Of a stretch of DNA of 64,000 nt, positions 1-13,248 are shown piece after piece. Origin of the DNA: Lyophyllum atratum (taxonomy: Eukaryota; Basidiomycota; Agaricomycetes; Agaricales; Lyophyllaceae); NCBI GenBank assembly GCA_014905825.1, contig JACGCN010000010.1, forward strand, positions 434,001-498,000, written 5' to 3'. Numbering within the stretch: position 1 is the first letter of the stretch; the number at the start of each line of letters is the position of its first letter. The notes under the pieces were generated by a model. The model had not been told where the DNA came from. It saw only the letters and a list, made by a program, of their open reading frames with translations, and ran no database searches. The position numbers were made by a program, and so were the translations under genes.

Positions 1-1
1 T

Positions 2-2353
2 TCCGAGGGGATGAAGGACATCAACAAACTTTACACTGTCGTCCTCGAACTCACCTACGACAAAGATACCGACAAGTGGGCATTCGAAACATTTCGTCGT
101 GTAGTGGGTGCCATCGTAGTTGTTCGGGAGCCGCTAAGCCTTGGCGACCTCGCAGCCATGCTCAATGTTCGGGAGCGTCCCGATAGCGAGCCCGTCGATA
201 TGGAGCTCTTCGTTCGCCGGCTACGTACAGTGCTGGTTGCAGGTACTGACGAGATTGACCAGACTACGACCCCCCGTCTTCATAAATCCTTTGTTGAATT
301 CATCACTGGAGATAATGCTGAACAGCAGTTCCGTGTTGATTCTGGAGTCGCACATAGCGAGGTCACACTTCAATGTCTTTGGCATCTTAGTGATGCATAT
401 ATCGCCCTTAACACCAGATCTGGATATCCCTTATCCGGTCACCTTCGATATGCTCTGCGATTTTGCACATCACACCTCCTTCCGCGAGACGGTGTGACTA
501 TTGGAATCATCGTCGACTCAGAGCCTACCATCGATCTTCCAGACCTTAACTCTTTCATTCGACTGTCATCCGATGAAAATTCCACTGGGCCGATTGGTAT
601 TGGTATCTCAAAGGATGGTTCCCAGATCTTCACATCCTTCGACAACCATCACGATGTTGACACCTGGGATGCAGCGAGTGGGCAGCTTGTTCCCTCCGAG
701 TCTGCACCTATTGCTGTACTTGAAGGGCACAATTCCGCTGTGACCAGCGTTAGCTTCTCGCCAGATGGGAGTCAAATTGTCTCAGGCTCGTGGGACCGCA
801 CGATTCGTCTGTGGACGACGGGAACCTACCAACCAGTTGCTTCGCTGGAAGGTCACACACATCGCGTAAACATTGTTTGTTTCTCTCCGGATGGGAAGTG
901 TATTGCCTCAGGCTCCGGTGACAAGACAATCCGCATATGGGATACAAAGACAGGACAGAATATTGGCACACCTCTTGTAGGCCACACTTCTCCTGTTATA
1001 TCTGTTGCGTTTTCTCCAAACGGCCGATACATCGTTTCAGGCTCTTGCAATGAGCGGTTCGGCGTCGCTTCAGGCCCTCATGACCGAACTATCCGTCTCT
1101 GGGACGTCCAGAAATTAAAACCTCTCCGGTCACCCTTAATTAGGCACACTGACACGGTAGAGAATGTTGCGTTTTCTTCAGATGGTACGCAGATCCTCTC
1201 CAGCTCTGACGACACCATTCATCGCTGGGATCTCCACACTGGCCAGCTGATTGGGTCACTACTTGTGGGCCATGCCACAAGCACAGGCCGCCGCACTGCC
1301 TTCTCTAAAGATTTCAGTCATGTCGTTGCGTGTGCTGAAGACGGCACCATCAGTCTGTGGGATGCAAGAACTGCTCAGCCAATTGGCAAACCCTGGGTGG
1401 GCAATACGAGCACAGTGCGGTCCGTTGCCTTTTCTCCCAGCGGATGTCATGTCCTTTCCAACTCCCACGACATGTCACTGCGACTATGGGACGTGCAGAG
1501 TGGACAGGTCGTCGCAACTTTTACTGGTTATACCTACGCCCAACTTTCGCTTGCTTTCTCACCTGATGGAAAGCAGGTTGTCTCTGGCGGCTCCCTCGAT
1601 GGAACCATTCGCATTTGGAATATCCCGTTTTCCTTCGTGGGCCATACAAAGACAGAATTCACAAATTTTTCACCCAGTGGGAAACTGGTGCTGTCTGGTC
1701 ACCCCGGTCATATTGTGCGGCTGCGGAATACTACGACCACTGAGATTGGGGTCAAGGAGCTTTCCCTCGAAGGAAAGGTGTCTCTTCGTTCTGTCCAATT
1801 TTCGCCTGACGAGTCATGCATTGCTGGGACATCCCATGAAGGTATCCTCTACCTCTGGGACACAGCAACATGCTCGCTTCTCGGGTCTTCGCCACCAGGC
1901 TCCACTATCGACGCAGCATCAATCTCATTCACAACCGACGGCAAGAACATCGTCGTGTCATACAATGACCGACCCGACACGGTCTGGGTCGTACGGGATG
2001 GGAAACTCACTCACCTGCCTGATGTACTCCAGCCACCGCCAAGAATCCATAACTCCACTTCCTTCGACGTGACCCAAGTCGCACAAATTGATAGTGCTGC
2101 CGCGGCTATCACCAGTCGTCTTCGAAATGTTCGATGGTACCCCAGGCGGGAAACCGACACCGGGTTCTGGGCCTACGTCAACAACCATATCATCAGAGGC
2201 AATGATGATGGTTCATTTGTGATCGTGCCCGTGACGAACGGGTGTCGCGAGGCACGCCGGAGGTCGAGGTCAGCGCGGTGCAGACTGACGGTACCTGGAG
2301 TTCACGAGGGTAAGAGTAGTATATTAGCTATCTGTAATATAATGAGTGTGTAA
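2..2353 (+). CDS. WD40-repeat protein, C-terminal part of a NACHT-WD40 (NWD/STAND) protein; 5' truncated by the window edge
   Basis: The frame is open at the left edge and the first in-frame ATG, at 11, is not preceded by a stop, so this is probably the 3' part of a longer gene. Residues 1-160 resemble the helical and winged-helix stretch that follows the NACHT ATPase in basidiomycete NWD proteins (motif RLHKSFVEFITG). From about residue 200 to 640 there are roughly ten WD40 blades, many ending in IRLWD, IRIWD or LYLWD. One blade near residue 350 carries an insertion. No P-loop lies inside the window, so the NTPase must be upstream or missing. NWD proteins are STAND switch proteins; some act in fungal allorecognition, with WD repeats as ligand sensor. 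The last ~40 residues are basic and unlike a blade, and this tail overlaps a locally duplicated 25-bp sequence, so the true 3' end may be altered. The gene converges on het-c. Confidence 0.8.
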   Translation, partial: SEGMKDINKLYTVVLELTYDKDTDKWAFETFRRVVGAIVVVREPLSLGDLAAMLNVRERPDSEPVDMELFVRRLRTVLVAGTDEIDQTTTPRLHKSFVEFITGDNAEQQFRVDSGVAHSEVTLQCLWHLSDAYIALNTRSGYPLSGHLRYALRFCTSHLLPRDGVTIGIIVDSEPTIDLPDLNSFIRLSSDENSTGPIGIGISKDGSQIFTSFDNHHDVDTWDAASGQLVPSESAPIAVLEGHNSAVTSVSFSPDGSQIVSGSWDRTIRLWTTGTYQPVASLEGHTHRVNIVCFSPDGKCIASGSGDKTIRIWDTKTGQNIGTPLVGHTSPVISVAFSPNGRYIVSGSCNERFGVASGPHDRTIRLWDVQKLKPLRSPLIRHTDTVENVAFSSDGTQILSSSDDTIHRWDLHTGQLIGSLLVGHATSTGRRTAFSKDFSHVVACAEDGTISLWDARTAQPIGKPWVGNTSTVRSVAFSPSGCHVLSNSHDMSLRLWDVQSGQVVATFTGYTYAQLSLAFSPDGKQVVSGGSLDGTIRIWNIPFSFVGHTKTEFTNFSPSGKLVLSGHPGHIVRLRNTTTTEIGVKELSLEGKVSLRSVQFSPDESCIAGTSHEGILYLWDTATCSLLGSSPPGSTIDAASISFTTDGKNIVVSYNDRPDTVWVVRDGKLTHLPDVLQPPPRIHNSTSFDVTQVAQIDSAAAAITSRLRNVRWYPRRETDTGFWAYVNNHIIRGNDDGSFVIVPVTNGCREARRRSRSARCRLTVPGVHEGKSSILAICNIMSV

Positions 2354-2398
2354 CTACGAGGCGCACCTGGAGTTCACGAGGGTAAGAGTGAACTCCAG
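2293..2398. repeat. 25-bp direct repeat, second copy forming an 11-bp inverted repeat
   Basis: The 25 bases at 2293-2317 recur exactly at 2365-2389. The second copy is followed by a complementary arm: CTGGAGTTCAC at 2367-2377 pairs perfectly with 2388-2398 around a 10-nt loop. Each copy contains GGTAAGAGT, which resembles a splice donor. The first copy lies inside the WD40 frame and the second just past its stop. The origin is unknown; it could be a transcript-end hairpin or the scar of a small insertion. Confidence 0.7.
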
Positions 2399-3206
2399 CG
2401 AGCCGAACTAGCGAGTAATGTAACGACAGTTTGTGTCTGTTGGTACCATGGTGTGCGGTGAGATAAGATAAACGAGGAGATAATAGTAGTAAGAAATTGA
2501 AAGGTATAACTTTCGTCAGCCCGTCACTCGCGGCAACTAACAGATCGACTATCATCTGTTATAAGGTCCCCTACTGGAGACTACGCGGCAACGTCAATCA
2601 ATGGTCAGCAGAGACTAGAACTCGTCTTGTACATGTTCTTACGGATGTTATTATCTTATTAATCCTACGGGAGCGAGCATGGCGAGAATCTAGACACGTC
2701 GACTACATATCGAAATGGGGAATGTGAGGAGCAAACACGATATTTATGCGTACTCGTTAGGAAGACGCACGACCAACTGATTCTCTCCACCACCATACAG
2801 CTTCATTAATTATATATTCCAATGATGATATTGTGGTGATAGCCGCTGATTGCGGAAAGTAAGATGCGCTACCTCCGAGCTCAAAGAGACACTCTGACGA
2901 GAACGAGCATATGATCTCTATCGACTTCGAATACATGCATGATGCTCCGAACAGTAAACAGACCAAGGCATCCTTGAATCCGGCACCGTGCATAACGGCA
3001 GCGAACCATTACACGGCAACACAGAACATGCAGTTCCTAGGTATTCAGATCCTACAATCACAAAAGAAAAGCATCAAGAGCCAACACATCCCATCTCTAA
3101 GCGAATAAAAAAGCCAGCAGCGTCAACACAAGTCCTATTCATCTCCTCCTCCACCTTCATCTTCTTTATCCCCTTCGCTTCACATCCCACCCCCGCCTTC
3201 ACGCCC
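2399..3206. other. Intergenic region between convergent genes
   Basis: This is the shared 3' flank of the WD40 gene and het-c. I see no ORF with protein-like composition, no tRNA and no clear repeat. The AT-rich part around 2460-2700 could be a decayed LTR fragment, but I cannot place it. Confidence 0.4.
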
Positions 3207-6200
3207 TTACCACCCACCCCCCTGCGGCCCCCCAGGGAACCCCGGCGGCGCACCCGGAAACTGCGGCGGCGGCGGCCCCTGTCCCTGATAATGCCCATGC
3301 CCACCCCCATGTTCAGCACCGGGGAACCCCGGTCCACCCTGCCACCCCCCATGCTCAGCCCCAGGAAACGCCGGACCCGCGCCAGGGAACCCCGGAGGCG
3401 GCGGCGATGCATACGCAGGTGCATACCCCACATGCGGCTGGGGAATCGACGGCGGCGGGCTATACGCCGGTGCGTACCCACCACCACCACCCCCGCTCGT
3501 GCCAGGGAAGGACGGAGGCGGGCCTGAGGGGGGCGCGTAACCACCACCCGCGCCAGGGAAGGACGGAGGCGGACCCGAGGGCGGTGCGTACCCGGAGCCA
3601 CTGGGAGGCGGGCCGGAGGGTGGTGCGTACGTCGGGTGTTCGTTGTAATACGATCCCGCCTGGCCCGTCGTCGGCATCTGTCCCTGTCCCTGCCCCTGTC
3701 CATACGGCTGCGGCTCCCCATACCCACCAACCCCCTCCCCATACCCCTCCCCATCCCTCCTCTTCCCGCCCCCACCCCCCAAAACCTGCCCCACCCCCGG
3801 AATCCCCCCCACATACCCCTGCAGCTTATTTTGCCACTGTACCCCCTCCTGCTGTGCATACCCCCCCTGCCCCACCGGCTTCCCCCCATCCCCCGCAAGC
3901 CTCACATTCTCATGACTCCGCACGGCAGCCTTCGAGAGGCGCTGGAGCGTCTTTTGTTGGTGTTTGCCTAGGTGTTGGACCCAGGTGGAGAGGCAGGTGA
4001 GCATTTCGCGCTGGACTTTTGAGGAGGGGGTGTGGAATTCTGGGTGGAAGCTGAATTTGGGGGGGGGGGTGTGAGTTGGTAATCTTGGAATGGGGAGGGG
4101 GGGGAGGGGGGGGGGGACGTACAGGCATTGGAGGATCTCTTCGGATGTGGTGTGGACGTTGACGGAGGTGTCGTCCCATGCTTTGGTGACGAGCCCGACC
4201 GTATTAACCTACACAAAGCATCAGACACCCTCGTTTCCCTTCATGAAAACAAAATTTCGTCTAAACGCACCACGACCACCTTAGCCACCATCCCAGCCGG
4301 TTCATTCAATATAAGATTCTACACACATCCATCCCACACTCAGCACATATTCGAAAACCACGAGGGGAAACTCACAAAATGGTCTTTACTCAAAAACGAA
4401 TGCGTCGGATCCGACTACCCCCAAAGCTCATCAGCATCGCCCACTCACAAACACCCGACACAAAAAAGAGAGACGCACCGCCCTCGGATCATTAAACACC
4501 TCATACTGATCATGGCTATTAATCACCTCGCCCGAGATCTCACTCAGGCCCGCCGTCGTCGTTTTTAGGATCGGCTTGAGGAACGGCTGCACGACAAGTG
4601 ACGGGATGAGTATTTGGATGTGGAGGAACAGGAGGGAGGGAGGGGGGACGCACCTCGAGAGTGGTGAACACGAAGACGGAGATGGAATCCATGATCTTGT
4701 CGATGAGGGGCCCGAGCCCGGGGATCTTCTCGATTGTTTTGGATATTTTCTTCACCACTGTGCGTACCCAAAGATCCCATCAGCTTTCATCCAAGTACCA
4801 CTTCCAAAACCAAAAAAGGAGGAGAAGAAAAGAGAAACACCCACCCGAATCCCTAAACGTCAAAACCTGCCAAAGCACCGCATGCAACTCCTGCGGACTC
4901 ATTTGATCCGGCGGCTTGCCCCCACCCCCCGCCCGAATCCTCTCCACCGCATCCAGCTCCCTCCCCATCTCCCCCCCTCCATCCCCGCCCGGGATGCTGA
5001 ACAATAAATCCCTTAGTATATCTCCCTCGGAACGGGCACCCCCCCGCGACGTATTGGAGGAGCGCGCCTGGTCGATGGACTTGTTGAGGTCGGAGACGGA
5101 GGCTTGGGAGAGGTGGTCGGTGGCTTCGCCGAGCATGGAGTGGGCGAAGTCGGATGAGCCGAAGGTGCCTTTGAGGGGGACGGATCAGCGATTCTGTACG
5201 CTCATCTCTAACAAAGAGAAGAAAAAAACATACCAGTAACAATAGGCGCGACCCACTTCCCATTAGGCGCTTGTATGCGCACCTGGTCCCCGACGTGGAG
5301 GAAGACGTCGTGGTGCCCCATCATCACCAGCGCCAACTCACACCAATTCGAATGCGCCGTGAAGTCTTCCAGGGTGTGCAGCTGTCTCCGCCCAAGTCCA
5401 AGTCAGTGTTTGCTCCCACAATAGATGCAAGATTGTGTGCGGGTTAAAGGGAACCGCGCGGACAAATCGAAAATAAGGAAAATGGTGGGGGGAAAGGCAC
5501 ACGAAGAGGAAGAAACGAAGACACCCACCAACGTCCCCAAAAGCCTATACGCCTCATACTCGTCCCCCTTCTGCCCCTGCGCGCGATGCTGCCGTCCGAG
5601 GTGTATACACCGCTCGAGGAGGCGCCGGACGAGGGCCTTGGAGGTGTCCCACCCGCCCTGCTCGTTCGCGATGTAATTCTTCATCCCCGTCCTAGGATCA
5701 ACCTCCAGCTCTCTCGGCTATACCAAACGCCCCCTCAGCATACACATACACATAACAAGAAGAGGAGGAGGGGGGGGAACGCACGTCGACAGGCCCACGA
5801 AGGGCAGGGTGGTACTTGCGCGGGTCCTCGCCGTCGCCGTACCCCTTGGGGTTGTCGATGTGCTCGACGGGGAGGTAGACGCCGATGCGTTCGGGGGTGA
5901 CTTCGAATTCGTGGGTTGCGTAGCCGTGGGCCTGGGGTGTTCGTATTAGAGTTGAGGAAGGAGAAGGAGAGGAGAAACGGAGGGAGGGGACGCACCATGA
6001 AGCCGAGGACTAGGAGGAGATTCATGATGGTCTGACGGGCGGGGTGGCGGTGGTTAGACTGGATCCCTCGTGATCGAGTGGTGAGATCGTACGTACCTGG
6101 AGGGGCATTTTCTTCAACGACGCAATGTCGATCGCCTGTACATAGCAAGTTTTGTCAGCTCCAAAAGTCTACGAGAGAGGAGCAGATAGCGCACTTGACT

Positions 6201-6644
6201 GTAATCGCGCAACCAATTCCTGCACAAAAATCCCGATCAGTCAGTAACAGAGGCACAAGGAAGGGATGGGGGGAAGATAAGCACCCAAAGTAGACACGCT
6301 TGATATCGAGGCCGTTGAACTTGTGGCCCTTTGAGATCATTGCCGCGAGCGCGAACCCACCGCCGGTGCGTTTGACCAGCTCGGCCAATGCGTCTTCCTA
6401 AATCATCAAAAGATAAGCGTTCTGTGCGATCGGCCCAGTCAATTGTTGCAACGCACGATATCACCATGTCTAAACGCTCTACCCTCCATATACGCAAATC
6501 TACCGGATACCTCAGTCCCACCAGCCCATTTCGGAATCAAAAGACAACGTACGAGGGGATATTGCCTGCGCCGAACGCGTACACGCCATTGCCGGAGAGG
6601 CACACTGCGAATACGAACACCAAGAGGAAGAGAACGGAAGGCAT
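3207..6644 (-). CDS. het-c: HET-C family protein (Neurospora het-c type heterokaryon incompatibility protein), 16 exons
   Basis: Exons run, high to low: 6553-6644, 6457-6499, 6285-6397, 6195-6219, 6097-6135, 5996-6031, 5785-5931, 5529-5717, 5234-5381, 4845-5168, 4654-4757, 4479-4586, 4376-4414, 4271-4318, 4123-4208 and 3207-4050. They sum to 2385 nt, 794 aa, with canonical GT-AG borders. The N-terminus is a signal peptide (FLLVFVFAVCL) followed by AFGAGNIPS, the hallmark start of mature HET-C. Other family blocks are KRVYFGNWLRDYSQ, HGYATHEFEVTPERIG, EHIDNPKGY, LHTLEDFTAHSNWCELAL and KKISKTIEKIPGLG. The C-terminal ~250 residues are Gly/Pro/Tyr-rich with repeats such as GYAPPSGPPPS and FPGAEHGG. 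In Neurospora crassa het-c alleles control vegetative incompatibility; this family is unrelated to Podospora HET-C, a glycolipid transfer protein. The protein probably enters the secretory pathway. It is divergent from the NTF2-RRM gene. Confidence 0.93.
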
Positions 6645-7097
6645 GGCGGGAGTTGGAAAGGAAGGGTATTATTTATGGCGCCCGGGATTATATGCGCTCA
6701 TTGAGGCTTGGCCCATCCGAATCCGGCGAGGGCGGTGTTGCTCCGCATCCCGGCCACCCCGGCGTGACCAGATAAGAATCGCGAGGCTGGGACTGCGGGG
6801 TGATACTTATCATAGCCTGGAGTCGTTGAGGGGGTAGGGAGGGCAGGATGCGATGCTGGGTGGTTATGTTGAGGGGAGGGGTGGGCGGCTAAGCCACCGC
6901 GAGATGCCGAAGAAGCCGAAGGGACGGTGGGGAATATTTTTTTTCGGCTGTCATCGTTTTCCTCCTCCCCACACATCGCTCTCGCCTCTGTCGGTCTTGC
7001 TCTGTCCGTGCTGTATTCCTTAGACTTTCACGTCCTTTAATCATTCATGCAAGTCTTTCTACTTATAATATATGACCTGGGCTAACTCCCAGATAGC
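6645..7097. promoter_or_regulatory. Shared divergent promoter region of het-c and the G3BP-like gene
   Basis: About 450 bp separate the two start codons. A TATA-like TTATAATATA lies at 7063-7072, close upstream of the ATG at 7098, so it may belong to the 5' leader rather than act as a TATA box. Pyrimidine-rich tracts lie at 6950-7060. I see no other defined motif. Confidence 0.4.
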
Positions 7098-8636
7098 ATG
7101 ACGAATTCCACTACCACGCCTGTCGTCCCGAGTGAAGTCGGCTGGCAGTTTGTTCCACAGTACTATACCTTTGTCAACAAGCAGCCCGATCGTTTGCACT
7201 GTTTCTATACAAAAAGCTCCACCTTCATCCACGGCACAGAGGGTGAGGACGGTAAGCCCTGCTTCGGTCAACAGGTGCCCACCCCCATCATCATCCCCTC
7301 ATCCTCCAACGCTAACACTAACAACCCCCCCCCCCGCCTACAGGAAATCCACAACAAGATAACCTCCATCGGCTTCCAAGACTGCAAAGTCTTCATCCAC
7401 TCCGTCGACGCCCAGTCCTCCGCCAACGGCGGCATCATCATCCAAGTCATCGGCGAAATGTCCAACCACGGCGAGCCATGGCGCAAATTCGTCCAGACCT
7501 TCTTCCTCGCCGAGCAGCCCAACGGCTACTTCGTCCTCAACGACATCTTCCGCTTCCTCAAGGAAGAGACCATCGAGTCCGACGACGCCTCCGACACCGC
7601 CGACGTCGAGGCCCCCGCCGCCGCCCCCGTCGAAGTCCCGTCCTCCCCGGCCCCGCCCGCCCCAGAGAGCGTCTTCGAAACCCCATGCGAGCCCACCCTC
7701 CCCCCCGCCCCAGTTGCCGCCCCCGCCGTCGTTGCTGCCCCTCCCCCAGCCGCAGAGGAAGCCGCCCCCGCCCCCGACGTCCCCGAGCCCCCCGTCGCTC
7801 GCCCCCCCACCCCCGCACCGGAACCCGCTCAGCCCGAGCCCACACCCGCCCCCAACGGCATCCACACCCCCGCCCCCGTCGAGGCCGAAAAGCCCGCCAC
7901 CCCCGCCCCGGTTCAGGAGAAGGCACCCACGCCCACGCCCGCACCTGCACCGACACCTTCAAAACCCGCCACCCCCGCCCCCGCCCCCGCCGCGCCAAAG
8001 ACCTGGGCCTCCCTCGCCGCGTCCAACTCTAACAAATGGGGCGCCGCCGTCGCGCAAGAGTCCCGGGGTATCACCGTCGAGAACCCCAGCTCCCCCGCTA
8101 CCCCCTCCCCCCTGCCCGCTCCTTCGGGCACCCAAACGCCCCCCCGCCCTCCACACCACCATCAACAACAACAAGGGCAAGTACAGCCCCAAGGACCCGC
8201 CGCCGGAGCCATAACCACCCCGCACTGCTTCATCAAAGGCGTAACCGAGCCCCTCTCCCAATCCCTCCTCCTCACCACCCTCACCTCCCGCTTCGGCCCC
8301 ATCAAGGACCTGGAGATCGTGCGCTCCAAGGCGTGTGCCTTCCTTGAGTTTGCGAGTGTGGAGGGGGCGAGGAGGGCGATTGCGGCGAGCCCGGTGTGGG
8401 TGGAGGTACCCGGGGGGGAGGTGGGGAGTGTGAGGATATTGGTGGAGACGAAGAAGGAGAGGGGGGAGAGGCCTGTTAGTCGGCCTAGGGGCGGGGCGCC
8501 GGGTGGGCCGGGACAGGGGCAGGGGCAAGGAGGACAGGGACAGGAACAAAGACAGGGTGTGAATGGGGGAGAGAGAGGAGGGTATAGGGGACGGGGGGCG
8601 CCGAGGGGGAGGGGCGCGGGGGTGGGTCCGAAGTAA
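7098..8636 (+). CDS. NTF2-like and RRM domain RNA-binding protein, G3BP / Bre5 / Nxt3-type
   Basis: Two exons, 7098-7274 and 7344-8636, give about 489 aa. The 69-nt intron keeps frame and has no stop, so it can be read through. Residues 1-135 form an NTF2-like domain (GWQFVPQYYTFVNKQPDRL, FVQTFFLAEQPNGYFVLND). A ~200-residue Pro/Ala/Glu-rich disordered linker follows. Near the C-terminus is an RRM (HCFIKGV as RNP2-like, CAFLEFA as RNP1-like), then an RGG-type tail (GGYRGRGAPRGRG). Members of this family are stress-granule nucleators and, in yeast, cofactors of the Ubp3 deubiquitinase; they act in the cytoplasm on mRNPs. Conservation directly across the 7274/7344 junction (GQQ|EIHNKI) supports the splice. 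Third codon positions are strongly C-biased, typical of an abundant protein. Confidence 0.9.
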   Translation: MTNSTTTPVVPSEVGWQFVPQYYTFVNKQPDRLHCFYTKSSTFIHGTEGEDGKPCFGQQVPTPIIIPSSSNANTNNPPPRLQEIHNKITSIGFQDCKVFIHSVDAQSSANGGIIIQVIGEMSNHGEPWRKFVQTFFLAEQPNGYFVLNDIFRFLKEETIESDDASDTADVEAPAAAPVEVPSSPAPPAPESVFETPCEPTLPPAPVAAPAVVAAPPPAAEEAAPAPDVPEPPVARPPTPAPEPAQPEPTPAPNGIHTPAPVEAEKPATPAPVQEKAPTPTPAPAPTPSKPATPAPAPAAPKTWASLAASNSNKWGAAVAQESRGITVENPSSPATPSPLPAPSGTQTPPRPPHHHQQQQGQVQPQGPAAGAITTPHCFIKGVTEPLSQSLLLTTLTSRFGPIKDLEIVRSKACAFLEFASVEGARRAIAASPVWVEVPGGEVGSVRILVETKKERGERPVSRPRGGAPGGPGQGQGQGGQGQEQRQGVNGGERGGYRGRGAPRGRGAGVGPK

Positions 8637-9818
8637 ACCTTTGTTTGGGGGTGGGGTGGAGAGGATCTAGGAGCTGTCGTGTTGTGCTGTCGTTCATTTC
8701 TTACTGCTTACTTCAACTTGCGCGTTCTCGTCCTTCACTTGCTCCTTGCGCCCATTGCATTGTCTGTTTACTTGTTAATCCAGCCCTTCCTTGCATTCTT
8801 GTCGTCCTTTTTTATTTTTGGTTTTGGGAGTTGTAGTTTGTCATGGTGCAGTAAAAGAATAAAAAAAGGCATGAACGAGATTGTTGGTGTGGGGTTAGTC
8901 TTTGAATGACTCTGGTTATACATTCGAGCGCAATTCGTAGCAGATGTCCTGAGAATACGAGATGGTTGGTGTGGGGTTGGTCTCTCTTACTACTAGACAG
9001 GCACACTCAGTCGTTCCTCGGTCTTCAAGCTTCATGTGGGATGGCTTGAGTGCGTGTGATAGCAGACCAAGTTTAACCAGCGAGCTACCTCCTCTCTTAT
9101 TTAATATTTTAAGAATCCGGACACGTATCGCGTTTTCAGCGTCATCGCGCTCTTTATTACAAGTGCCAACATGCCAAAATGAGATAGAGAGATAGAGAAT
9201 AGAGGAAGTGAGGGCCCGAAGAGAGGGATACGGGCAACGGAAACCACGGCGCGCTACGTCCGAGTCAGGTCAGGAAAGAAAGACATTGGATGGGAATGGC
9301 AATGGTATGTACAACAAGACGGGTATGTACTCTGTAGATCCATAGGAGTCCGATATAGGGAGGGTTGGGGTGGGGCAAGGAATCGGGCAGGGAGTCCGAA
9401 AGCACTAGCGCGGATACACGATACACACACGGTACACGGTAAGGAGCGGATGGGATATCGTCGAAAACCAACGACATGGACCAGAGGTTTCCTTCCCCAC
9501 AACAAGCAAAAAAGGACAAGGAAGAGAGCAAAGGAAAAGACAACGACAACGACAACAACAGAAGAACCATATCCGTATCCGGGAACCCAAGGTCAAAGAA
9601 GCAAGAAACGAACGAGGGGGTGCGGGGTGCCTCCGCAACCGGGCTGGAGGCGGAAGGGAGCGTTGGCATCGAGCGCGGAGGAGGTGGTATGTGATGTAAG
9701 GGTGTATGGAATTGAGAGAGCACTGGTGACCGAAAATGATAGTGGATAAATAGGTTCGAAAAGATGATGCGTTTCTGGATGCGGCTTGTGTTTGCTGTGC
9801 TTGATGACGTTTTTACAT
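8637..9818. other. Convergent 3' flanks with a 26-bp imperfect direct repeat
   Basis: The region lies between the ends of the G3BP-like gene and the MAP kinase gene. A 26-nt stretch at 8875-8900 recurs at 8957-8982 with two mismatches (core GTTGGTGTGGGGTT). A GATA/GAGA-rich microsatellite-like run lies near 9180-9205. I find no gene. Confidence 0.5.
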
Positions 9819-11378
<1,560 letters not shown>

Positions 11379-13243
11379 CGTGAAGGACGAGGAAGAAGGG
11401 GATGGTGGAGGTACAAGGACAAAGACGGAACCAGACCGAACAATAGCACAGATATACAAGTGTTATATGTACCCTAATAACATTGATTGGGAACAACAAC
11501 AAAGCTTCCAAAGGAAGATTTCGATACACCCACGATGGCCACAATCCTTGTTGTGATGCTGCCGAGCCCGTCGTTCCTACACGCTGAGGGGTTACCTGGA
11601 CATTCGCCATGGCAATCCCAATGGTGACCGTCCGTTGACAGGCAATATGTACTTTCTTGGGCCGACTGACTGGTACGCTGATTTCATCACTCACTATCAA
11701 GTCTCTCAAGATCCATTGATTCCTGGTCTTTACTCAAGCTGACACCACTCCAGTGCACTCCCCGCTCCTTGCGTCTCTGGTATCCCCAGACAGCAGCTAT
11801 ATTTGATCTTAATCATCATGCTTCGTGATTAGGTTGAGCGAGGTTGAAGGAGGACTGAAACTTATAGATGACATGTCATCGCCAATCAGCACACGCATGA
11901 GCGCACATGCCCATGTCTTACTCCTGAACACACCCAACTCACAACAGCACATCATTCTTCTGTACGTGAAACCTGTTGCTGAATGTATGGAGGTATGGAC
12001 ATCTGGCATGCGCTTCTTCACGAACCGTTGTGACTTGCTGACACTCCCCTCCCCACTATCATTGATCAGGACGATATAGATATAACGTGCGGATCTAGTG
12101 GGCTATAGAATGCTGCACAGCATTGGACGGGGCAGTATCAGCGCTCCGAAGGTGTAAAAAAGGTGTCCTCTAGCGCTGGTGCTAAAATTGATCGGCACGC
12201 AAATGTAAAATGGCTCTTCCCATTCAGTAAGTAGCTGACCTTTCCAGGCGGCAGACAGAACCTTGGGTCGCTTCAGCTTGGTATCACTCAATTCCGATTG
12301 TGGAGGTTATCACTTTCGAGGCACAGAACATATGTTAAGCCACTCCTATCACAGGGCCGTCTTGACAGATTGCGACACGACGGATACCAAATTCATACTC
12401 CATCCCATGATTTGCGGCCATGGTCTTGCACCAACGTTGCGAATGAAATCGACGGAAGATCTCCGAGACTGTGGCTCAATTGACAAAACCTCGGATGACG
12501 CAAATCTCTTCATGCTGTGACGACCTGATCTCCACCCTTAGCGACCCCCGCAAATCACTCCTACTTAATTCTCTAAGTAAATCCTTCGGACCCTTGATTC
12601 CAAGTCGCCGGTAGCTATACTTCCAACTTCTGCACCTAGAGAACTGGCAGGAATTGCCAGGTTACCTGCTGTTACCTGTCCGTAGCCATGTGAACAGGGT
12701 TAATTTTGGTCCGCGGGGAATCACTCAATTCGTCGCAAGCCGAAGTTTGATATTTGGTACGGCCTGATATAACTCTCTGCTGCTGTGCACCATGACGTCT
12801 CGACGTATTGACAGCAATTGAACTAGCCAGTACCGAGTATAACCAAAAATTCGCGCCAGTATGCGACAGTTTTGTCTGTCCATGTAGCCGCCCGCCAATG
12901 AAAGTAGAAGTCAAGCTTCACAGCTTCAAAGCTTTACGGACGGGACCCAGGTATGGGTATCATTCAAGACGTGTGGTCAAACTGACGATGGAAGATTGAT
13001 TTGACGCCTCTTGGCGCCAGCCACAGGCCCGACCCAAATACACGGCATTGCATATATTGTAGACGCAAGCTGATCCATGCTGTATCTTTGCCACTTAGCG
13101 AATTATCATGATTCATCGATTCATCACTGGGCGACAGCCCGCGGAGACCTGTCACTTGAGTGATGCCGCATCAATGCTACTTGATCGATTCTGTTCCGCG
13201 AAGAGGTCATTCCGATTCGAGGCGAAGAGTTAGAGAGAGTATC
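11379..13243. other. Unassigned region upstream of the MAP kinase gene
   Basis: About 1.9 kb containing the MAP kinase promoter. All open frames are short and look random. I found no tRNA, repeat array or domain. It was joined to the flank starting at 43557 before the retrotransposon block inserted. Confidence 0.5.
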
Positions 13244-13248
13244 GTATT

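Noticed and set aside
3074..8549. Long frames on the strands opposite het-c and the G3BP-like gene
   Set aside because: They are shadows of GC-rich, Pro/Gly/Ala-rich coding sequence with Arg/Pro low-complexity translations and no domain.
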